Part shown: positions 33,604 to 43,892 of the stretch, piece by piece
Layout: each line of letters opens with the position of its first letter
How positions within the stretch are numbered: the first letter of the stretch is position 1
Assembly: GCF_016801865.2 (NCBI RefSeq)
Contig: NC_068938.1
Span: 68,121,457-68,185,456, forward strand
DNA: 64,000 bases
Direction: 5' to 3'
Origin: Culex pipiens pallens
Lineage: Eukaryota > Arthropoda > Insecta > Diptera > Culicidae
Made by a program: the position numbers and the translations under genes
Notes under the pieces: generated by a model
What the model saw: the letters and a program-made list of their open reading frames with translations, nothing else
Databases searched by the model: none
What the model was told of the DNA's origin: nothing

Positions 33604-34073
33604 CACCCAAAGGAAAAATATATCTCAAAATCTGCAACATTGGATTTGCTGCAGAAAATGTCACATTTTATAACATTTTTTGCAGCAAGCCCGTAGATCA
33701 TTTTTGCCCGCGTGTAAAAAATTCAGCGATCTGCAGTTCTCACCAACACATATAATGCTGGCCCGTCTCCGAGAAACACTCCAAAGAGAAGCATATGTTG
33801 GTGCTCTTTCACTCACTTTTCATCAAGCGTCCATGGCGCGGTGGTAGCGTGTAGGATCAATAACCAAGAAGTTGGTGGTTCAATCCTCGTTCTGTTAAGG
33901 GTTTTTTTTGTGTAATACAACCAAAAAGCCGTCGGCAATGTCGATAATTGTCGGTAACGGGCAAAAATGTCATACCCCTATATCGCAAAAAATGCATGAG
34001 GACAGTTTTCATGCAGATTCTGATATACTTTCATGCCGCCATGCATCACAATCATGCGACTGCCAGTTGGGTG
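33604..34073 (-). mobile_element. Level 3: 470-bp MITE, right copy, inverted
   Basis: Starts CACCCAAAGG and ends CCAGTTGGGTG, the inverse of the left copy. It is flanked by TA at 33602-33603 and 34074-34075, and the 61 kb copy has a single TA at 61340-61341. The main difference from the left copy by eye is the length of one A/T run. With the left copy and the 150-bp spacer it makes a hairpin of about 1.1 kb. Confidence 0.85.
33829..33900 (+). other. tRNA-like segment inside the MITE
   Basis: Read forward in the right copy: ccatggcgcggtggtagcg resembles an A-box/D-arm and gtggttcaatcctcgttctg carries a B box GGTTCAATCC. The spacing suits a tRNA head, but the acceptor ends do not pair well enough for a functional tRNA. 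The inverse occurs in the left copy (about 33155-33225). It is best read as tRNA- or SINE-derived DNA captured by a MITE. Confidence 0.55.
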
Positions 34074-34480
34074 TAGGAACGAGATTTTTTCAGCGAAGTC
34101 TACTTAAGATGTCCCCTACACAACCCTTTTAACAGAATTCAGTTTTAGTGAGAAGAATCTGAGAAATGGTGAAATCCATAAAAAATCACTTTGACCCAAT
34201 CTCACCCCTCAGACCCAATGTCACCCCCACTGACGGTAGGCAAAATTTAATTATATTAAGTGTTAGAATAGGCCAAATACTACCAAACACAAAAAAAGAT
34301 AAATGCAAATTAAAATAACCAAATAAAAAATTTCGAAAAAAATTGGGCAGTAGAGGGTTAAAGGGTAATTTTGGTCCCTGATCACGATTCCAAGGTAATT
34401 TTTTCAATGCAGGAGCTGTATTTTTTGAACATTTATTCAAGCATGTCACTAGAAGAAAAAAAAATATGTGCTTTTCAGAA

Positions 34481-34910
34481 GGGTAAATATTGCGATAAAT
34501 TGTGATAATAATTTCTCGGAAAATTTTTCGTAACATGCTATAAAATGGAAGGATATAAAATGTATAGGTTTGAGCTCAAATTTTAATGTTACCGCAGCTT
34601 TAGTGAAAAAGTATTTTTTTCTTGTTTTCGACCTTTTTCTGTTCTTACGCGTGGCGCTGAGAAAACCAGTTTTTTTTCAGAAAATATTATATCCTTCCAT
34701 TCTAACTTCAGATCGAAACTGGAGCAACTAAACCTTAACCAAATAAGTTCAAATTTTCAAGCTAGCTTCTGGGATTATAGTGTTTGAAAATTCTGGTTGA
34801 TGCGTTCGAAATTAAACACTTTTGTCTTTTCCATAAATCCGCGAACCACGCTAATATTTGTTACTTCTTGTCCAGTGAGATGATTATATTTTTTTTGTTT
34901 ATTAGTTTTC
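34481..34910. other. AT-rich flank of the nest
   Basis: May include more of the level 0 host repeat, but similarity becomes too weak to follow by eye. No gene seen. Confidence 0.4.
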
Positions 34911-35640
34911 TAAACCATTCAAAAGTAGTCACCCTGCAATGGACACCATAACCCCACCCCCTTCCCCTCAAATTTCATAAAAATCACTTTCCTCATTCCG
35001 CACCCTCCTTGGGGTGGGCACGCAAATGCAACTCGATTGGCATCGCAGTTTTCCATCTGGTTTTCCACGCGCGCACCACCGCACAAGGACGACTTTCCGA
35101 CAGCCAGCCTGTCAGTGGGTGGAACTGTGGGTGAGTGGGTGAATGGTGAAAGTGGTTTGGTATTGTGGGGGGCTGCGTGCCAGCGATTAACCAAATCAGC
35201 GGTGGCATGACTCTGGCGACTGGTTTGTAGAGGGGGGTCAAACCACCGTGTATCCATCCAGGAGGGCGTTCTGGTCGAGGACGATTGCGAGGGGTAAAAA
35301 AATACAATATTGGCTCGTGTCTGCTGTTTGTGGGTGCAGTGGGTGGTGGTGGTGGTAGGAGGAAAACCAGAGGGAAATTTGCTGGGCAGCGAGCGCGAGC
35401 AAAAAATAGAACCGATTTGGTGGGGAGATTTTTTTTTGCTGGCGTTGCACCCCTTCTCCCAGCAAAAAAGCTCTATGGAATGATTAACAACAGGACGCAA
35501 GTTTGATGCCGTAATAACGGTTGATTGGATCGGGGCAAACTATTTGAACGGTGGCGGTGGAATGCTTCCGCCGCGTTTGCTTGCCACCAACATATTGGGG
35601 GCAGCTTAGGGAGTTTGGTTTGTGTTTTTTTTGCTCTTGA
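34910..35640. other. GC-rich island, no gene recognised
   Basis: Holds the longest open frame of the window (34919-35500, minus, 193 codons), rich in Pro, Ser, Thr and His with runs made by simple repeats (a ggtggt run at 35340-35356). Two other minus frames and one plus frame overlap it. No domain or splice logic is visible, so it is not called as a gene. Confidence 0.35.
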
Positions 35641-36170
35641 TTCGAGGTATTTTGTTTTGCATGAAAAATTCATGGGAATGCAATAGTTGCATAAAAAATG
35701 TGTTAAGAGTTTTTTTAAATCACGCCCTAATTGATCTATAAAATAACTTGAAGTTTTGAAAGTGAAATTGCAAATATGTTGCAAACAAGATTTGTTCTAC
35801 TTAATAATTGGTATGATTGTAAAAAATCGTTGGTTTCAACTTTGTTTATGAATTATTGGTAGCAGTCATGAATATTCTGGGAGGGATAAAAGACTTGATC
35901 CCAATTTTTCACAAATCAAACTGAAGGCTTGTTTCAGTGATTGTAAAAATGAAATCTCAATTAGATTTAAAGAACAGAGTTTATTGATTTTAAATGCTTT
36001 ACTGCTCATTTTTGGATTGAGCTGATCAATAAGTGTAAAACTCAAAGCAAATAGTTTATAGCTCAATATAGGAATTGGGATGAATCCATTCAGCACAAAG
36101 TTATTTTTAGATATTAGGCTTTAAATGTCCACTGCAGGATTTAAGGTCAGTTAAGTTATGTGCTCCTTAG
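35640..36170. other. AT-rich stretch without a gene
   Basis: No repeat termini, frames or RNA signatures could be supported. Confidence 0.4.
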
Positions 36171-36760
36171 TGTCACCACCAGATTCCTCCCCCCACCCCT
36201 CCCAGGAGACCCTCACCAATCCAAACATATAAACGTTCGAGAAGCAAAACCCCTACACTTGGTCCCCGGAGAATAATTCCGTTCCGAGCAAGAGCTAGTC
36301 CGTTCGGTTCTTTCGACAATAATTTTATCTCTTTCCCGTGTCCCAGGAAAAAAAAGGAAACCCATCCCTTTGCTGGTTTATTCTTCGGTCCGGTATCATG
36401 ATTTTCCCACTCGTCGTTACCGCCAGAAGGCAGACAGCACGACCTTCCACCTTCACCCCTCACTCCCCTCCTTCTCTTTTTTCCGGGATGTTCCGGTGTT
36501 ATTTGACCGACCAAATGCCAAATCCTCCCCCGCAGGCAAGCAAAGTGGCACGACCAGGTTGGATGGCTTTTGCGGGTAGAGGTAGGACCTGGAGGGAGAT
36601 CAAAACCGAATCATCAACTCAAACCCTGCTCGGACATAAAAATACTTTAACCTTTATTTTCTCGGATCTCCACCAGAGCCCGCTTGCAGTCCGGGATGAT
36701 CAGGGACCTTGGCAGTGCAGGGGTGCCTCAGGCCTGTTCTAAAACAATCAATTATTTCAG
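36170..36760. other. GC-richer island, no gene recognised
   Basis: Open frames on both strands (36173-36514 minus, 36338-36742 plus) overlap each other. Neither shows a known motif. Confidence 0.35.
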
Positions 36761-38057
36761 ATATTTGAAATTTTCCTGTGAGTAACAAGTTTCAAACTGG
36801 ATCCAAATTTATTACTTACTTCTTTTGTCTTAAAACAATACTCGAACAGATCAACACTTGACGTTTTCAACCTTTTCTGAAAGCTTATGGCACTACCGAA
36901 AATCAAAAAAATGTTTAATTAGATTTTATTAAACCTTATTTGTCATTAAATTTGAAGAAACATTTTGATTTTTTTTTATTTCAAAATATTTACTTTTTTG
37001 CAATTCTCTAAATTTTTACTTTTACTTATCCTGTCATTTTCGAGCGAGGAAACGGTCTACCTATTTTGTACCAAAAATAACAGAATGCAAAATTAATACT
37101 TTTTAATGCCAGTGCTGAAAAGTTGAACTTTTCAGCACTAGTATCGAAAAGTGAAATTTTTATTTATTTTTTGTTTTGAACGATGAATTAACTTAACATA
37201 TGGATGTTTGACATAAAATTCCATTGAAAAATCGTTTTCGGAATTGCAAAAAATGTTGTAAGAAACTCGTTGCAAAACTTTTATTTATTCGACTGGTTAA
37301 ATCTCGTTGGTTAAATGTACGACTAAAAAAACTTCTTTTGCAACTTGTTGCATAAACTACTATTTTAGAATGATGAGAACATTTCACAAATGTTTCATTT
37401 TTAGACATTGGAATAATAAGATAATATGATTTGCAAAATATAACTAATCAAAGTTCGAAAATCTTTCAACAATGGAATTACAATTTTAAAAAATGTAATG
37501 TTTAAATTGAAATTCCAGTTTGACAACTGATTCCAACGTTTGATTACATTTTAAATAAAACTTTCGAATTATCGAACATTCAAAGTCGTCGAATTAACGA
37601 ATTCTCTCTGTACTCAAAAAATTTCAGTTTATCCGTTTGTTTTTCTCTCAGATGTTGTATTCCACCAAAAATTACCGATTATTAAACGTAATCTAGGATT
37701 ATAAAATATTTTTATTTGCCGTTTTGAACTAAGCTTGCCAGGATTCCTATCCAGTTAGCGTAAGAGCCTTTAGGCAAATTTGAATGATAAAATCCGTAGT
37801 AAATGACTTTTACTTGTAAATTATGCATCCTTTTAATTTTTTAATTATTTAATATTGAAAAATAGGTCATCAGTTATTTGGATAAAAAATGTGTAATTTT
37901 ACAAAAAAATCAAAAAACATGTTTTAATCTGAATTGTTTTTATACTTTTACTTATTACTTTAACTATTTTAAAAACTTTAAATAAAATTTACGTACCATT
38001 TAGTATGTCCATTAAATGGTTTTTGTATGAACTGTTTAGATAATTTCCTGAACAAAT
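36760..38057. other. AT-rich DNA with one perfect palindrome
   Basis: Apart from the 29-bp palindrome at 37111-37139 the stretch is unassigned AT-rich sequence. Confidence 0.4.
37111..37139. repeat. 29-bp perfect palindrome AGTGCTGAAAAGTT-G-
   Basis: AGTGCTGAAAAGTT, a central G, then the exact inverse complement AACTTTTCAGCACT. It has no loop to speak of. It could be a protein-binding site, a remnant of TIRs left after internal deletion, or part of a repeat family. Confidence 0.8.
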
Positions 38058-38290
38058 ACAGTATGTAAAAAAAGTATTTACACCCCTTGGGCACTATGCA
38101 CATTTTGTGATGAAACATGTAACAATTTAAAGTTTAACAGAAACCTAGTACTAAGTTTTGTTCAGAAACTCATGCCGAACATTTTGCTACAAAAAGCTCA
38201 TGAAAAGATGTTTTCTATAAAAAGTTATATAACAAATACTATTACCAAAATCAAAAAAGGTGCAAAAAAAGTTTGTACACCTTTCGAAAA
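38056..38290 (+). mobile_element. Possible mariner-like end (acagtatgtaaaaaaagta)
   Basis: The phrase 'acagtatgtaaaaaaagtat' followed by 'ttacaccccttgggcac' resembles a mariner-type terminus, and 'gcaaaaaaagtttgtacacc' (38262-38281) is a related direct subterminal copy. No right terminus or transposase frame was found, so it is a fragment. The family is from recall and uncertain. Confidence 0.4.
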
Positions 38291-38539
38291 ATTAACATAA
38301 ATAAATTTATTTGTTGACAAATCACCATAAATCCAGTCTCTCAGGCATCCTTCACTGATTAAAAAAATAATTTGGATTGAATATAAAGTTTACTAATTAC
38401 TTAGTATAAATGACTCTGGAAATTCTATATAAAATTTACCTAAACTTAATTTTGCTAACTTTCAATTTAACTAAATGTCAATATATTATCATAAAATTGC
38501 TAAATAAACATTCTAGAGTGGGTATAACACCGTTTTGGG

Positions 38540-38850
38540 GGTCTTTGTATCACTAGAATAGATTTTTCGTTGGAATTTCGTACCAACCCGGAATTACGTC
38601 GTCGGAAAATCCGCCGGCATCCGAACCGGTCCACAATTCACAAGTCAACCTATGTGGCATCGGAAAGGGCATAAAATTTCCGATCTTTTGATACCCATAC
38701 ATTTAGTTCTTCTATAAAACCCACGTTTTTTAAATACTAAAACATGTCGAGGTGCCATCAGAGCTACGATGTTGTTGAGAGGGCTTCATTCATCATAATG
38801 TTTGTCCCGCTGTGATATAAAACAAACGTTTTTCAATAAAAAATAAAAAA
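38540..38850 (+). repeat. Likely retroposon 3' fragment with A-rich tail
   Basis: Contains 'ggcatcggaaagggcataaa', 'tccgatcttttgataccca' and 'cgaggtgccatcagagct', and ends in an (aataaaaa)-type tail at about 38836-38859. The tail and non-coding body look like the 3' end of a non-LTR element. No target duplication could be found. Confidence 0.45.
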
Positions 38851-38859
38851 ATAAAAAAA

Positions 38860-39250
38860 TCAAGAAGCCTCATCCCGATTCAGAACCGCAGGCCACACAA
38901 AAGGGATTGAGTTGGGGTTCGGATAACCCCAAGGCAGCCATTGGGTCGTCGTCGTCGTTGGGTGTTATAAAAGGATGAAGTCCAACGGTCCGGACCTGCC
39001 AGCAGCCGGAGCTACTGTGTGTGTGTGTGTGTGTGGTGGCGGCGGTGGAATCCTTTCTTGGCCGCTGGGGATTGTACCTGCTGCTAACAAACGGAACGAA
39101 ACGATGGGAAGCAAAGAAATAAAAAAAAGAAGTCAGCACGCGCGCGGGCGAAACCATTTCATCGCGTCAATATTTTTCTTTGGGGATCGGGGTCGGGACG
39201 GCGGGTTTGAGGTATAAAGCTGCAGCGGCCACTTCTGGACGTATATGATT
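38860..39250. other. GC-rich island with a (GT)n run
   Basis: A (tg)n microsatellite of about 20 bp lies at 39014-39034. Open frames on both strands are short and unrecognised. Confidence 0.4.
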
Positions 39251-40480
39251 TCCGTTCCTAGGAAAGTGCAAAGTGTGTTGAACACTGAATATTTTGAAAT
39301 TTAAACTTTTTTGAAATTTAATAATATTTTTATACACTTTTCAATTGTTAATTGCTGTAAAAAAGAAATTTAATAAATAATTTGTTAACTTCTAAAGACC
39401 CACTATCCCGATACTTCCAGGTATTCCCCGCCGTTTTTCCTACTCGAATCCGTATAATATTCCGACCGACTTCCGCTATTCTGCTGACTCGTCGTCGACG
39501 AACGGGTTTGTTCTTTTTCTCGAGTTGCTTTTTCTTCTCCCAAGCCTGAACTACATAGGAACAGCAGCTGCAACTTATCCTCCCCTTCCTGTCCTGGTTC
39601 GGATGTCCATGCCATACGTTCCCAGCGGTTCCCAGCACCGGGTTGCTGGGTCTTGCCTTTTAGACTCTCCCTGTTTGCACTAGGGAACCTCTAAAATAGA
39701 AATGAAATAAATACGAGACTAAAATCGATTAGTACCGATTTGGTATTTGATAGATTCCACTTCCTTCTTCCCGGATCCTTCGTATATGCAGGCAGAGAAC
39801 GTGGGACTTGAAGAAGTGTGACGGATCCAGAAAATCTTCCCCAGACCGGGTGTCCACAAAGAGTGAGGTTAGGGACGAGGAAGTTGGCGCGAGGACAACT
39901 GGGCGGGGGGTTCTTTCCACAGAATCAACCTTTCGGAACAGTCCCGGAGTGATCTTGGCCTGCTAAGCTGTTGATGAGTGGCAAGTCGTGGAAGGGAGCG
40001 TTGGAAGGAAACAAAGACGGGATCTTTTGCTAAAGTTTGATGTGGTTTTTCCGGGGAAAATCGTTGGCACAAGGGGGTTGGGGCCCGACCGGGGGAGGAA
40101 GGTTGGTTGGTTTGGGAAAACAACGTCAGTGATGATGGCAGCAGACAAACACTTTGCTGGCACACCGAGTGGCAGAGGCACCCGGCAGGCAGGCAGCACG
40201 TGGCAGCTTTTCTCCGGTGCTTTTTTTTTGCTTCTTCCTCCGTCTCGTAAGCATGGCCAAGGTGCAAAGGAGCCACGTGGGCGTGAGCGCGGTGTGGTTT
40301 GTGGAGGACTTTTGATCCTTTTCGGTTCTCTTTTTTTTGTGCTCTCGTTGTGTGGCGTTGTTTCTTCTTGGCAGGGTGAAAGAGTTTGATTTTGCACCTG
40401 TTTTTAGAAGTTGTTTTTTGTTACAATTAATTAGATTTAAATAATTTGTTTTATTTAAAATTTCTATAAACTATTTTAAA
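39250..40480. other. GC-richer island, no gene recognised
   Basis: 39400-40390 is continuously moderate-GC with frames of 130-144 codons overlapping on opposite strands (39869-40276 and 39963-40397 minus, 39988-40389 plus). Openness in several frames at once points to composition. No repeat termini are visible, so it may be host single-copy DNA. Confidence 0.35.
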
Positions 40481-40484
40481 GATG

Positions 40485-40678
40485 TTTTTTGTTTGTTGTT
40501 TGTTGTTTGTTGTTTGTTGTTTGTTGTTTGTTGTTTGTTGTTTGTTGTTTGTTGTTTGTTGTTTGTTGTTTGTTGTTTGTTGTTTGTTGTTTGTTGTTTG
40601 TTGTTTGTTGTTTGTTGTTTGTTGTTTGTTGCTTGTTGTTTGTTGTTTGTTGTTTGTTGTTTGTTGTTTGTTGTTTTG
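40485..40678. repeat. 7-bp microsatellite (gtttgtt)n
   Basis: About 27 units with one variant (gcttgtt near 40631). Because 7 is not divisible by 3, all three frames are open over the array, giving Phe-Val-Val-Cys-Cys-Leu-Leu repeats that are not proteins. Confidence 0.97.
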
Positions 40679-40679
40679 T

Positions 40680-41480
40680 TTTTTTTGTTAACTATGGATA
40701 GATGTACGTTCGATTTTAATTTTTTTAAATATGTTTGAAATGTAGGTTAAGTTTTAGGAAATTATTAAGACTTGATAAAATTTAACTTCCATTTACCCTA
40801 CAAACTTTGCGATGCTCAACGTTTTTTCCCTCTTTTCCACCTCACTCGGGTTCTTTTGGATTTTTTTCCCCAGCTTGTTGATCTTTTTTTCATCCCAAGC
40901 TTTGCTCCAAAGAGCACAGACACACGACCGACCCGGGAGCTGTCCGCTGGGGAATATTCTTCATCTTTTTTTTGCTGCTTTTCCACACCTTTTGGCCGGA
41001 CCGAACCGGTCGTCAGTCGTCAGCATCAGCTAGCTTCAGAATTCATCCTCCATAAATTTCCACACCCCAAACCGACCGACCGACCGACGTCAGCATGGAC
41101 GGCCAGAGGAAAAAAAAGCAAGCATGAAAACAAAAAAATAAGCAGCAGGAAATCTTTGGCATTTCTTGGCACGAGTGTGGCTTTTCGTTGTGGGTGGGGG
41201 TGAGAAAAATTGGCGCAGTTTTTCTTTCTCGGGGCTTACACCCCCCTTTTGCCACGTGTCTCTTCCCCACCACTTCAAATGTTTCCTTCTTTTTGTCGCT
41301 CGAGTTGGTGTGGTGTGGCCCCATCACTCGTTCCGCACTTGTTCTGGGAAGAAGCTTTGAGCTGCCTTGGAGAAGAAAAACGATTCAGTGTGAGCTTGTT
41401 TGGAGCAGCGAAGAAAGCATACCGGAGGCATGATTCATGCTGGGATGCTTTTGAGGTGCCTTTTGCTTTAGGAGACTGAT
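40680..41480. other. GC-richer island, no gene recognised
   Basis: Frames of up to 143 codons overlap on both strands. A 'ccgaccgaccgaccgac' run lies at 41072-41088. No domain or repeat terminus could be supported. Confidence 0.35.
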
Positions 41481-42271
41481 GTTGAAATGAAGCTATTAGA
41501 TATCAAAATAATCAGTTGAAACAATAGAAAGGGTTTGAGTTTTCGATTGAATGTATTGTTGAGAAATAATCAGCTTACTTTTCCATGTATGTAAGATCCA
41601 TTTAAATCGCTAATTTAGCGTTATCTGCTACCAAGGTAATACATATTTTTAAACATTCCGTAGCGATTTTGCAGCAAAGCTAAAAGACTCATGTCACCAT
41701 CTTTGAACACGTAGCGTAAACCTGTCTTTTTTTTTAAATGTGTTTTTACCTTCAAAATCATCATATTAAAAATCTTATGCCAGAATCCGATAAAAAGAAT
41801 ATTTCCTACATTTTGGGATATTTTCCTGTATTTCTTGGAGTACTCTTAAACTGTGAATTAAGAAAAAGATAGTAACTTGAAATGTTTTGCAAAAATCAAT
41901 AAATAATTTTCAGTGTTGCAAATGAGTAATAGAAAAGCTATCCGAGAGTATAGCGGCCATCAATATAGCTTGTGAGATCTCTTCTTGTGTCTCGTGATTC
42001 CCAGCGATGTCATTCTCTCTCTATCATTCCTCCCCTTTTCCTTGACTATGCGCTCTCACCGCTGAGTCTCTCAATCTCTCCGAAAACTGCAATGAGAGAA
42101 CGCGAGATGGCGATTAGGAGCCGACCACGCATGACGACCCGTTAACTACGTTTGCAAAATTGGTTTTGTGGCGGCTTTTGTGGTTAAACACTGTTGCGGT
42201 AGGATGATAGTGGAAGCGGGAATGAGAGAGAAAAGGAAAATGTCAATCGCGAGTGCGCAAACACGAAAACG
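41480..42271. other. AT-rich DNA, then a 'gagaga'-rich moderate-GC stretch
   Basis: 41990-42260 has repeated 'ctctctc' and 'gagagaa' phrases on both strands, perhaps a decayed repeat. No gene. Confidence 0.35.
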
Positions 42272-42279
42272 TGTTCGGC

Positions 42280-42449
42280 TACACTGATAATCAACATTAC
42301 ACACTGTTCAGTTCACTTTTACACACTTGTATGGGATTTTTCAGTTCAAGTATGATTACACGAAAGTGTGTAATCATACTTGAACTGAAAAATCCCATAC
42401 AAGTGTGTAAAAGTGAACTGAAAAAAGTGTAATGCTGTTTACCAGTGTA
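42280..42449. mobile_element. 170-bp near-perfect hairpin MITE with 8-bp target duplication
   Basis: The ends are TACACTG and CAGTGTA. The arms of about 80 bp are nearly perfect inverse copies, with 'ttcagttcacttttacacac', 'ttgtatgggatttttcagtt' and 'caagtatgattacac', around a 4-base loop (gaaa). It is flanked by perfect 8-bp duplications TGTTCGGC at 42272-42279 and 42450-42457. The 8-bp duplication suits hAT-type mobilisation. Low arm divergence and intact duplications mean a recent insertion. Confidence 0.92.
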
Positions 42450-42459
42450 TGTTCGGCGC

Positions 42460-42629
42460 TGAGAGTTTCAATGAGGAGAAAAGAGCAGTTGTATTTGAGG
42501 CATGATTATTCAAGTGGGATAATTGTAGTTGCTGAGAGCTGATATTTTGATATTTTAACAACCCTTATAATTTTGAATATAATTCAACACATCTGTTACC
42601 AACTCCGTAAGTGTTCATTTCATTGAACA
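42460..42629. other. AT-rich spacer
   Basis: Short unassigned stretch between two transposon insertions. Confidence 0.4.
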
Positions 42630-43890
42630 CGATTTGGCCCAAACTTTGTGGGGTCCTTCCCTATGACCAAAGAAATAATTTAGTGTCATTGGTTCACCCA
42701 TAAACTGCCGCTCGAAGCTAGTCCGTCCCATATGTAATTTCGTCAATTTTGAGGTAATGATGCAGTTTGGTTCAAAATCATGTAAACTAACAGAAAAACC
42801 AATAAAATGTAGTACTTTGTTCTAGAAATCCGGAGAAAATTCACTTTTTCGTGAAATTCTAACACGTAGCCTTGTGGGCGGGACAACTTTGACACGTGTT
42901 TTTCTCGGCTTGCTGTTTTTACATATGGGACGGACACGATTAGAGCGGCAGTAAAAGTCTCTATACAATTTTGGCAGCTGTTCATACAAAAATGGTACGA
43001 AATATTCGAAAATCTGTAATTTTTAAAGGATTTTTTTTATTGATTTGGTGTCTTCGGCAAAGTTTTAGGTATTGATGAGAAAAAAATAGGTACACAAAAA
43101 AAAAAACAAATTTGGAAATGTTAGTCTTGATTAAAAAGAAAAATGAAAATATTGTTTTCGATAAGATCGGACATTTTTCACGAATGTTTCATATTCTAAC
43201 ATTGAAAATCGGACCATTAGTTGCTGATATATCGACATTAGAAATTGGAGGGTGTTTGAGTGGCACTTAAAAAACAATTTTCCTGTTTCTTTTTCTTTTA
43301 TCCGCTGTTTCTCAACAATCAGTGGTCCAATCTTCAATGTTTCTTAGACGAAATTGTAGAAAATTTTCTGAACTTTTCGAAAAAAATATTTTCAGGAATG
43401 GACAATCATGGACACCATAAAAAACTGGATTTTTTTGAAAACGGTGTACTTAATCAAACAAATTGTTCAATTTTACATAAAAATGAGGTCAAGAAGCACA
43501 AGATTTAAATTTTTATACAAAAATCACTATTTAAAAATAATCATAATTCGTCGGCAAAATTTTGATCCATACTTCTGAATGGCTTTAAAGATGCGCGGTT
43601 TTGTCCCCTAAAACAAATGTTTTTTTTTAAATTAAAAAATACGGATTTTTGGAAATAGAATTTTTGTGAAAAAAGTTAATTAAAAAATCATAACATTTTT
43701 TCCGTGTGCCTATTTTTCTGAATAGTCCTTATCAACTTTGCCGAAGACACCAAATCAAACAAAAATTTCTTTGAATAGTTACAGATTTTCGAATATGTAC
43801 GTACAATTTGTGTATGAAGCTGTCAAAATTGTATGGAGATTTGTATGGGTGAACCAATGACACAAAATGGCTTCTTTGTTGATAGGTTTG
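42630..43890. mobile_element. Fold-back member of the 'cttcggcaaagttgtagg' family
   Basis: The left part (42630-43102) reads 'ggcccaaactttgtgg', 'tcattggttcaccca', 'ggcagctgttcatacaaa', 'gatttggtgtcttcggcaaa'. The right part (43687-43886) is its inverse and ends 'tatgggtgaaccaatgac'. The centre contains inverse-oriented material related to 11900-12125. The left part is interrupted by the MITE at 42705. No protein. Confidence 0.75.
42705..42951. mobile_element. 247-bp MITE with CTGCCGCTC ends nested in the fold-back
   Basis: The left end is CTGCCGCTCGAAGCTAGTCC and the right end, inverted, is CTGCCGCTCTAATCGTGTCC. Both continue gtcccatatgtaa. It is flanked by TAAA (42701-42704 and 42952-42955), a likely 4-bp duplication or a 3-bp TAA. 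The surrounding repeat reads across the insertion as 'cacccataaaagtctc', matching 'cacccatacaagtctc' at 11497. Confidence 0.85.
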
Positions 43891-43892
43891 AG

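Larger units (their letters stand above)
32656..34238. mobile_element. Level 2: TACCGTCAGTG-ended element carrying two MITEs
   Basis: The left end is TACCGTCAGTG followed by cagtgggggtga, and the right end is inverted TACCGTCAGTGGGGGTGAC. Without its two inserts it is about 640 bp and matches the copy at 60916-61502 throughout ('ccagaatatggtggattttg', 'gtcatccaacagtgtttctt', 'tcgagcaattccaac', 'ggaacgagattttttcagc'). If the outermost TA is target, the duplication is TA. No transposase frame. Confidence 0.8.
32282..34361. mobile_element. Level 1: TTAACCCTCTAC-ended element
   Basis: TTAACCCTCTACAACCCAA (32282-32300) is opposed by an inverted TTAACCCTCTACTGCCCAA (34343-34361), two mismatches in 19. 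The insertion point in the host family reads '...ctta' then 'aggggtaa', compatible with a TTA(A)-type target. Its own sequence outside the level 2 insert is 32282-32655 and 34239-34361, AT-rich and without a frame. Confidence 0.7.
32229..34480. mobile_element. Level 0 host: decayed GGGTAATTCTC-family copy split by a nest
   Basis: The left remnant (32229-32281) has 'ccaacttacacagaagttgc' and 'cctcgatttgtgtgaaacc'. The right remnant (34362-34480) has 'gggtaattttggtccctgat', 'cacgattccaagg' and 'tgaacattta'. These correspond to consecutive parts of the left arm of the 23759-25016 element, so everything between them was inserted. Confidence 0.65.

Noticed and set aside
34919..35500. Longest frame of the window, 193 codons, minus strand
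   Set aside because: Three other frames overlap it, its composition is Pro/Ser/Thr/His-rich with simple runs, and no domain is visible.
40482..40738. Open frames of repeated Phe-Val-Val-Cys-Cys-Leu-Leu in all three plus frames
   Set aside because: They are the translation of a 7-bp microsatellite and not proteins.
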